NCBI GenBank assembly: GCA_032173965.1
Contig: JAVUNC010000006.1
Coordinates: 18,016,028-18,080,027 of the forward strand
Direction of reading: 5' to 3'
From: Sitta carolinensis
Taxonomy: Eukaryota > Chordata > Aves > Passeriformes > Sittidae
Length of the DNA stretch: 64,000 nt
Shown here: one piece after another, positions 1 to 64,000 of the stretch
How the letters are laid out: each line of letters starts with the position of its first letter
Numbering within the stretch: the first letter of the stretch is position 1
Notes under the pieces: model-generated
Told to the model about the DNA's origin: nothing
Seen by the model: the letters and a program-made list of their open reading frames with translations, nothing else
Databases searched by the model: none
Position numbers and translations under genes: made by a program

Positions 1-1019
1 ACAGAACGCATGTAAAGAGCAGCAACAGGTGGAGAGTAAGGCAGATAAAGGGTTATTCATGCTCTGTGTATGTCAGTGAGGCGGAACAGATGCACCAGCA
101 GGCTGCTTTGCTGTGCCCGTTTCCATTTCAGGTTCTGGTGACAAACGGCAACATCCGAGTCTTTTTTCACAGCACAACCCTTGGCAGTTGTTCAGTGGCT
201 GCGCTGGACACTCATGGCTGCATGTATGCACTCGTGTCATATGCTCACCACTTCATACTCCAGCAAGGCCTGTCATCATTTTTTTTTGAGACAGATGCTG
301 TTAGATAAAGGAAAGACAGATGTGCTTATGGACAAATTTCATATATCACAACTGTAAAAATTTATATTGCTCCAGATTATTTTCTTCTGGGTGAATATTA
401 GCGATTATAAATATATTTTAGCAAGTATTTTAAATATGAACAATTTATTTACTTTTGCTCTTCTTTATGAGATTTACTGCTAGATCAATGACTCAACTTT
501 ATGTATCAGCATACTCCTCTTAAGCTATTTCCAAGCAGATTACTGTTAGTAATTCAGGGCAAGGAAATTTTGAGAATCTACTGTTTAAGGACTTGGTCAT
601 TACTTTTCTTGGAAGAATGCAGAATTTTTGCATCTTCACTGTAGAAAGTTGTGACCCCTTGATAACATTTCATATCCGGACAATACATGGTACTCAGGCA
701 GACAGTAAAATTAAGTAAAATTAACTACCTACATCTTAGTGTAAGTCTACCTGGCTTTTGCCACTATGTACTACTACTATATTCCAGGACAGGAGACTCC
801 TGGGGCTCCAACTTCTCTACTTCTGACCACTCTGTGAACAGAAAAAAGTGTCAGTCAAACTGTTTCCCTAGTTTTATTAAAATAATGGTAAATAAACTAG
901 AATAAATTTAAGAAATACATATTTTTGTAAATTTTTGTTCAATACTTAGATGCCTAAGTTTTTTTTTCTGAACTATCTTCACATTGTTCAAAAATACACT
1001 TAACTTGAAATGTTTCTAG
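1..1019 (+). other. AP4S1: AP4S1 last intron (3' part)
   Basis: AT-rich sequence before the AP4S1 terminal exon, ending in a pyrimidine-containing acceptor, tttctag, at 1013-1019. I looked for the preceding AP4S1 exon here and did not find it. The short open frame at 66-308 shows no match to AP4S1 or any family I know. Confidence 0.6.
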
Positions 1020-1148
1020 ATCATGTTCAATTTGGACAGAGTGCACATCATTTTGGATGAAATGGTGCTAAATGGTTGCATTGTGGAAACGAACCGGAAC
1101 AGAATTCTTGCCCCTCTGTTTGTGCTTGACAAAGTGGCAGAAGGCTAG
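1020..1148 (+). CDS. AP4S1: AP-4 complex subunit sigma-1, last coding exon (partial gene)
   Basis: Sigma (small) subunit of the AP-4 adaptor complex, which sorts cargo such as ATG9A from the trans-Golgi network in vesicles without clathrin. Only the terminal exon is in the window. After the acceptor AG at 1018-1019 the frame opens at a codon boundary and reads [10 protein letters not shown], then [15 protein letters not shown], then RILAPL, ending in VLDKVAEG and TAG at 1146-1148 (42 residues). This matches the C-terminal end of vertebrate AP4S1, where human ends in a similar DKMSES (from memory). The rest of the gene lies left of the window. It converges on HECTD1, the arrangement known in human 14q12. 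Confidence 0.93.
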   Translation: MMFNLDRVHIILDEMVLNGCIVETNRNRILAPLFVLDKVAEG

Positions 1149-1770
1149 GAAAATGCAAGAGTGACTAGGAAGTGCAAGGCGTTTTACAAAAGATGGCAAA
1201 AGCATCAAGAATATGCCTATAGCAGTTTTCTGCTGTTGCAAGACTGACTCATGCAACATCCAAATTATTTGGAAAATATTTTCCCTTTCTCTTACACTCT
1301 GTGTACCCAATGGAAGATACAGCTAAACATGTGGATGCATTCAGATGCAGCTTCACTGACCCAGCAGAAATCCTCCTAGAATGGTAATAATTTTAATACA
1401 CTTTGAAGATGAAGAAATGAAAACTTATCATGACTGACTAGGTATCGCTTTGAATTATGTAATATCACGCCAAACCTAGAAGACAGAAAATGAAGAAAAA
1501 ATGTAGACTGAGTTTCAGTCCTTCCCTTAAGCACCACCTTGGTTTATTTTCATACAAATTTACTGTTAATAATAGTTCTGTGACTTTTATGCCCACTTTT
1601 AAACTATATTCATCCTTCATCAAAAAGCTGGTATTCCTCCCTTAGCCATGCAAGTCGTGGACACAAAAAGAAAAGTACAGATGTATTAAGTATTTTTGCT
1701 TACTCTGCAAGTTGTAACTGGAATTATTTAGCACTTAAATACTATTAATAAAAGATAATTAAAATCAGAA
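1149..1770 (+). other. AP4S1: AP4S1 3' UTR (approximate end)
   Basis: Non-coding sequence downstream of the AP4S1 stop. The first good poly(A) signal on this strand is at 1747-1752, so the transcript probably ends near 1765-1775. The exact cleavage site is inferred. Confidence 0.55.
1747..1752 (+). terminator. AP4S1: AATAAA poly(A) signal, AP4S1
   Basis: Canonical AATAAA hexamer about 600 nt after the AP4S1 stop codon. It is followed by a T-rich stretch (ttctcttttgtcatg, about 1772-1786) that could serve as the downstream element. Confidence 0.55.
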
Positions 1771-3189
1771 ATTTCTCTTTTGTCATGTTGGCTTCAAAAA
1801 TTACACAAAATCTTTTCCTTTTTGGCACACCAGTTTTGGTTTTCTTTCCTCTTGTATATGCTATCTATGCATCAAGATTAAAACTCTTACAGAAGATGAG
1901 TAACAAAAGATATGCAAGTTCTTAGGACCAGGTGGGTACTGAATGAAGTCTCCCTTCTTGGGCAGGAAGCTGTAGCTATGCTAAGGTGCAGTCCCAGGCA
2001 TTCAGTGTGCTGATTCACCCTGCACACTGCTCTGTAAGTCAGGGGACAGCTGGCAAGCTCAGCTTGCTTCCACTTATTTTCCTAGAACTGTTATCTGCCT
2101 CCTCCTTCTTAACCTCCAGCCCAAGCCTACATATAATCTGATACTGAACAAGCATATTCTGTGTGAAAGCACATACTGGTCACATAAATGCCACTCAGAA
2201 ACCAGGATCTAAGGAGCAAAGAGTGTTGTGTGTGAGAATAATCGACAGGGCCTTCACACAGTAACACATGGATCAAAACAAGATGATGTTGGGACTGGAG
2301 CAAAGTTGCATAAACCTGGACACAGGTGTTTGTCTGAAGCACGACAGGCACAGGAGTGGGCAGGATGGTGGATATTCCCCTCCAATTCTGCATTAGAGAA
2401 AATCTAAAAAAACATACTGTAAAGTCCTACAAACAATGCCATGAAGAGAAAGCTGGCATCAACCTGATATGTATGTGCAAGGCAGAGTCTTTTGGCAAGC
2501 CCCTCTCAGCAGTGGCCTGAGAAAAGGCTGTTACCAAAGACAACTGACACAAAGCAAAACTTACTACATAGATTCAACTACTATAGCATTTTTTTTTTCT
2601 GGTATCAACTACTTAAAAATCTTTAAAACCATAGTGTCATCATGCTTTATCTTACTGTAAGAAGATACTGTATCTTACACTTTTTTTCCAGTAAATATCA
2701 TGTGCTAACACCAAGACAGCCAATCCATCTCAAGTCAAGTTGAATCAGCCGTGTCATCTGACCCAGATTTTATTCCAGTGTAATTAAGAAACATAGTCTC
2801 AGGTCACAAGGGCTCACTGAAGAGCACCAAAACCTGCCACATGCAGGTTATCACTGCCAGACTCATTCTTAAGAAGTTCCACTTACTCTGAAAAGATTTG
2901 AACATAGAGATGAATTTGTGAGATCAGTTGTTCTCTTATGTAGTTCTTTGAAAACTTTAAAAAAGCACGGCACATTGTTCAGAACATGTACAGAGATTTA
3001 GTAAGTTCTAATGAAGTATTCAGAAGAGACATTTTTATATGTTGCAAACATTTTAATGATTACTTTTGAGCTTACACATTGGGTGCTTTTTTTTTAAACT
3101 TCAAATTGCAACAAGTTAAATAAATGTTTATAATATACAAAGAAAATACAACCAAAAGTAAAACTTGCTTTAAGTGTGCCTTGCACTAG
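1771..3189. other. Intergenic region between convergent AP4S1 and HECTD1
   Basis: About 1.4 kb between the probable 3' ends of the two genes. No coding potential is recognised; the short open frames on both strands look like chance. No repeat family is recognised. Confidence 0.5.
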
Positions 3190-3209
3190 GAACCAGTGTT
3201 TTTAATAGC

Positions 3210-3215
3210 TTTATT
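3210..3215 (-). terminator. HECTD1: Distal AATAAA poly(A) signal, HECTD1
   Basis: Reads AATAAA on the minus strand (TTTATT on plus). Its distance from the stop gives a 3' UTR of roughly 650 nt. Confidence 0.5.
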
Positions 3216-3665
3216 GTTGAGCTGCACAAACACACTTAAGGATTTGATCTTTATAGCAGGGCATTTGAGAAATCAAAATATATTCCCACTTGAAAGAAGA
3301 AAAAAAAATTGTTGTGCATGATTATACGCAAAAACCCACTAAAATACTCCAATAGTGCAGGCACCATTAAAAAATAAAATGTTGGAGATGCCCATTAAGT
3401 CTAAATTTTAAAGGAAGCAAGTTTCTGACCAGTTAGCTTAAAGCCAGCAACAGGGATCAGTGATGGCAACTGTAGTGTACAGGGTATTAAAAGACAAACT
3501 TGACACAATACACTGTTAGAAATTTGTATCAGTGAACACTGAAAATCTGATGATCTGTTCTTTGGAACAGTCAAACAGAAACACCTTAATTTCCAGTTGT
3601 GCAAGCCCTTGAAGCATCACACAGTGTTCTGTGCCAATTTCTTGCTGGCTGTGTAGTTACAAGGA

Positions 3666-3671
3666 TTTATT
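3666..3671 (-). terminator. HECTD1: Proximal AATAAA poly(A) signal, HECTD1
   Basis: Minus-strand AATAAA about 170 nt after the stop codon. It is a possible alternative poly(A) site; usage cannot be judged from sequence. Confidence 0.35.
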
Positions 3672-3838
3672 TTGTCATTAGCAGCTAACAAACATTCCAC
3701 ATTTTCCTAAAGCCTCACAGGTGAAAAAAAGGCAAGTCTCGTCAGAGCACAGCGTGGAGATCGTATTTTTTGCACACAAACACAAGAGGCTTCGCTAATA
3801 TCAAAAACACTTCCATGTCCCAGGCTGTGGTCAGCAGC

Positions 3839-60477
<56,639 letters not shown>

Positions 60478-60611
60478 GGTTTTTTATGAAAAAAAGCCAC
60501 CTCCACTTCAATTAAAATGTACAAAAAATATCCTTTAATTGTTGAAGCCAGACTAACTCCAGAACAATTAATTTCTCTCTTCAGTCAGCCTCACGCTTTT
60601 GCAGTTTTCAC
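60478..60611 (-). other. HECTD1: HECTD1 5' UTR, second non-coding part
   Basis: 5' UTR in the same exon as the ATG. The proposed acceptor cttgccag (AG at 60612-60613) follows a pyrimidine tract on the minus strand. Length 134 nt if the model is right. Confidence 0.65.
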
Positions 60612-62664
60612 CTGGCAAGAAAAAGTAGAAAAAGTAATCATCATCACAATCTTGTCGTTGAACTTTCTCTATTTGCTCCTCTCTAAAATTGCATATGTTT
60701 GGGATGAAATTAAGGAAATTGTCACATATTTTATCAGCAAATGGGTTTTTTTTCAAGCTTTATAAGCAAGTAAATAATAATGAGTTGGTTCTGTTTTGAG
60801 GATAACTCAAAATTAAAGCTACAAAAATTGTACTTAACCCTTTTGTGTATTCTTAAAGCTAAGAGAGAGTGCTGTCTTGCTCATCCCCCTCCTTTGATAT
60901 CACTTTATTATACAGTGTTCAGCTTTACAAGAGATGGATGACCTCCTCATGAAAATATTCAAATATAGAAAGATAATGGATTTCACATTTTAAATAGAAA
61001 TCCATAAAATAAAAAAAGTGAGATGTACAATTACAGACCTGCAGAATCTTTGGAAACCTTTTATGAACCCTTCATCTTTTAAAATAGCATTCAAACATCA
61101 GGAAAATGAGCTTTTTATGTCAAAGGATAAAAAAGGACAACTTAAGAATCACTTCCATTTTCAAGAGTTAGGGGTTTGTTGGATTATTTGGGGCCTTTTA
61201 GGAAAAAAGATTTAATTCACAGGTTTCAAAAAAATCTGGTGAATAATTCAAATAATTCACATACATATAAGGAAAACAACATTATTTGCTGGCCCAATGC
61301 CATAGTTGCACATGCAAGCTGAAGACCAAAAAAGTCCCTTTAAATGTTAAAATATTTTTGACACATGTGCTTGCTTTTTACTTTGAACTTAACAAATTCA
61401 CCTCCCTTGCCTAAAAACACAGCAAACATGACTATTTTCATATAAAAATTAACGGGTAACAAACCAGTCTCTTCAAATTAGATATATAAGAAAAATAATA
61501 CTCTTTCAAAATACAGCTTAGAGAAGAAAAATTATTTTATCAAACCCACAGGTAAATATGAAATGCTGGACAGTGTCCCCACAAACAGGGGGAGGTGATG
61601 TGGGAGGAAGAAGCTTGATCTGGACAAAGTCTGACTACTTGTTTACTTGCTGCTAATGAGTTAATAGTTAAAAAATAACTTCATCAAGGGCATGTCTACA
61701 AAAGGGGATCAGAAAATAGTATTATATGAAGAAACACACACCGAATCAGCTCTTTCACAATAGCTTCAAATTCAAAGATGTGACAGAAGTACAACAAACA
61801 GGATTTTTATATCATTTAGTACCATAATATTACAGATCACTCGACTACTGCTTGCCAGTTATATCTTTGATATTATCTTACTCTAAAAATGTAATTTAAT
61901 ATTAGAAAATCGATTTTCTGTGTTTTAAACAATGCCTATGATTCTCCAAGATGTTTACAGCCTTCCTGCTCTAATCCTATACAAAACTGCTTTCAGACAG
62001 CAAAAGTGAGATCGTACTATAAGTATTCTACCTGTCCTTAACACGACTAAATCGTTATTTCCGGGAGCGGGGCGATAGCGAGAGAAACCAAAAAATTAAG
62101 AGGCAGCGAAAGTGAGGTAAGTTCGACACAGGCACCTGCTGTTCTCGCACGCCAGTCGCGCTGTACGGGACGCTCCGCGCAGAACCCGGGGCGTGCGAGC
62201 GGCCGGGAGTGCCGGGAGTGCCGGGAGAGGCGCCCCGAGCGGGGCCCGGCCCGGCCCAGCCCGCGCCGCCGGGGCCTGCTCGCACACCCCAGGCGGGCCC
62301 CGGGCCCGCGCGGCGCTTTGGGCCCCTTCCCCACACGGCGCCGCCCGGGCCCGGGCAGGGCAGGGCAGGCACCGCCTCCCCCGCCCCGCCGCCCCCGCAC
62401 GGGGCACCCGCTCCGTGAGGGGCTCCCCGGCAGCGCCGCCCCGCTCTGCCCCCGGCCCCTCGCACAGACTTTCCGGCACCCGCCGCCTCCTCCCCTTCCG
62501 CCCGCAGCTCCGGCCCGCTCCCTCCCGGCCCGACAGGCCCGGACAGCGACGCTCGAGTTCCCGGCGAGCCGCAGGCCGCGCAGGGTGACCCGGCCTGCCT
62601 GCTCGGGAAAGGCGCCGTCTCCCAGCGCGGGCCGGAGAGGCCCCGCGCCGGCCCCGCCGCTCAC
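60612..62664 (-). other. HECTD1: HECTD1 5' UTR intron
   Basis: The upstream 0.6 kb (62040-62664) is CpG-island sequence; the rest is AT-rich. No element recognised in the AT-rich part. Confidence 0.6.
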
Positions 62665-62880
62665 CTCAGCCTCCCGCAGCCTCCTCGCCGGAGCCGAGCC
62701 CTCCTCAGCGCCACGCCGAGACCGCGGCAGCGGCGCGGCGGCGGCAGCCCGAGCCCCGCGGCAGGCGGCGGCCAGCGGCATCCATGGCGCTCCGCCCGGT
62801 GCGGGGTGGGCGGGCGCGGCAAGCGCCGCGCTCGGGGCGGAGCCGAGGCGGCCGGGCGGCCGCTGGGGGCGCTGCGGGAG
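62665..62880 (-). other. HECTD1: HECTD1 first exon, non-coding (approximate 5' end)
   Basis: A strong donor, CTGAG/GTGAGC, is at 62665/62664 on the minus strand inside the CpG island. The 5' boundary is a guess, chosen where the tandem repeat begins. Two ATGs at 62783-62785 and 62779-62781 would open upstream ORFs if transcribed. Confidence 0.55.
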
Positions 62881-62894
62881 CCTCGGCGGAGAAG

Positions 62895-63235
62895 GGGCCG
62901 CCCCACGGCCCTCTCCGCCCCACGGGCCGCCGCTCGCCACGGGGCCCGCTCCGCCCACGGGCCGCTCCGCCCCCCACGGCCGCTCCGCTCCGCCCCACGG
63001 CCGCTCCGCTCCGCCCCACGGGCCGCTCCGCTCCGCCCCGCCCTCGCCCGCCCACGGCCTCCGCCACGGCCGCTCCGCTCCGCCCCACGGCCGCTCGCTC
63101 GCCCCGGCCGCTCCGCCCCACGGGCCGCTCCGCTCCGCCCACGGGCCGCTCCGCGCCACGGGCCGCTCCGCTCCGCCCCACGGGCCGCTCCGCCCCACGG
63201 GCCGCTCCGCTCCCCCGGCCGCTCGCTCGCCCGCG
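62895..63235. repeat. GC-rich minisatellite in the CpG island
   Basis: Roughly 14-16 imperfect copies of a 17-23 bp unit built from ccacgggccgctccg and ctccgcccc, in head-to-tail order. It makes long open frames on both strands, which are a composition effect. Confidence 0.85.
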
Positions 63236-63310
63236 CCGCCGCGCGGAGCTGCGGGCGGGCCCGGGAGCCCCAGCCGAGGCCTGCCCGCCTCGGGCCGCCT
63301 TGTCCTAGCT

Positions 63311-64000
63311 GCGTGGGGATTTACTTTTTTACGGTTTTCATTTTATTTCTTGCCGTATTTTGGTTATTTACTTCAGTGTGATACTCTTTACGGTAGGGCT
63401 TATACTTTTAAAGTTCCACTCTTGAAACACTCGGATCCCCCTCCAGCCCCTCGTTTGACAGCGGTGCGGTGAGCGGATTTAAACGCCGCAGCGCTGGGTC
63501 CTAGAGAGCGGAGCATTTAGGTTGCTCTTACCGAGGAGTGGATGTGCCGTGTAGCTTGAGACACCTTTTGCAGTACGGTGGTCCTCTGCCATACGTGCTG
63601 CAAAATGCTGCGCGATTACCTTGCAAAGGATTAAAAGACAAAGGAAGCGAACTGCTAAAAATTTTAAATTAAGGATTTTCAAAATAATTTCGTTCTCTGT
63701 AGTACGACATGTTTTGCCAAGGAATTTAAGCCTATTAACATAAGTACAGTAAATAAGATTATTGTACATTTGAATGTCACTCCTACCTACATCATAGACA
63801 TTTCCTGTAATTAGGAGGCTAAAACTACACACTGAACAAAAAGGCAATAGCAGTCATGCTTGGTTAAAACTTGCTGAATGCCGACATTTTTATTGGTCAA
63901 TGTTGTAATAATACCTCTAGAAAGTGTTACCTTTATTGGTGCAGGTTTTATTCAGAACACAAGAATAGCAGTTCTTTTGTCTCTTTTTCTGATTTCTAAG
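63311..64000. other. Region upstream of HECTD1, unassigned
   Basis: Sequence returns to average or AT-rich composition. No coding exon or repeat recognised. A GTGAGC donor-like site on plus at about 63467 could belong to a divergent non-coding transcript, but there is no further support. Confidence 0.4.

Larger units (their letters stand above)
3190..3838 (-). other. HECTD1: HECTD1 3' UTR (approximate)
   Basis: Sequence after the HECTD1 TGA on the minus strand. Two minus-strand AATAAA hexamers are present, at 3666-3671 (about 170 nt after the stop) and 3210-3215 (about 625 nt after the stop). The distal one sits in a better context and is taken as the main end; the proximal one could give a shorter UTR. 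Confidence 0.55.
62040..63310 (-). promoter_or_regulatory. HECTD1: CpG-island promoter of HECTD1
   Basis: Abrupt change from AT-rich DNA to very GC- and CpG-rich DNA, with many CCGCCCC (Sp/KLF-like) boxes and no TATA box near the proposed first exon. Typical of a housekeeping promoter. It covers the first non-coding exon and the GC tandem repeat. The start site itself cannot be fixed from sequence. Confidence 0.85.

Noticed and set aside
66..308. 80-codon open frame on plus near the left edge
   Set aside because: Not AP4S1 sequence, no acceptor/donor pair in phase, no family resemblance; likely chance.
62047..63472. Several long open frames (up to about 384 codons) on both strands of the CpG island
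   Set aside because: They arise because GC-rich tandem repeats contain almost no stop codons. They overlap in nearly every frame, encode only Pro/Ala/Arg/Gly-rich low-complexity sequence and match no family.
63300..63500. Possible first exon of a divergent plus-strand transcript
   Set aside because: Only a single donor-like GTGAGC site supports it; no acceptor, ORF or conserved sequence can be linked to it in the remaining 0.5 kb.

Overview
This is a 64 kb piece of a vertebrate nuclear genome, almost certainly a bird. The evidence is a single AT-rich locus with a human-like exon/intron structure, several CR1 retrotransposon fragments in both orientations, one possible LTR remnant, and no SINEs of mammalian type. 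Species cannot be fixed from the sequence. No bacterial, phage, CRISPR or plasmid features are present.

Nearly all of the window is one gene, HECTD1 (HECT-domain E3 ubiquitin-protein ligase 1), on the minus strand. I could place 41 coding exons with GT-AG borders and matching phases, from the ATG at 60477 to the TGA at 3839-3841. Two 5' non-coding pieces lie upstream: the 5' part of the ATG exon (to about 60611) and a first exon inside a CpG island, with a donor at 62664/62665. The spliced frame gives about 2570 residues. In order these are an N-terminal ARM-like helical region, ankyrin repeats, a conserved domain of unknown type, a SUN/galactose-binding-like domain, a MIB/HERC2 domain, a long Ser/Thr-rich disordered segment, an acidic stretch, a K-box-like region and the C-terminal HECT catalytic domain with its active-site cysteine in the last exon.

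At the left edge, on the plus strand, is the last coding exon of AP4S1 (sigma subunit of the AP-4 adaptor complex) with its 3' UTR and poly(A) signal. AP4S1 and HECTD1 are convergent, with about 1.4 kb between their probable 3' ends. The same neighbours are adjacent in human 14q12, from memory.

Right of the HECTD1 promoter (62.0-63.3 kb) the CpG island carries a GC-rich tandem repeat on its upstream side. The last 0.7 kb holds nothing I can name.

The most notable observations are these. Two places in HECTD1 are exactly one base short: exon 16 near 32780, and the acceptor of exon 37 near 6071. Each creates an early stop in an otherwise intact, highly conserved gene, so sequence or assembly errors are the likely cause. 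Exon 18 has a NAGNAG acceptor. The CpG-island first exon can carry upstream ORFs. A 44-bp perfectly alternating purine/pyrimidine tract lies near exon 5. I found no previously undescribed biological system.
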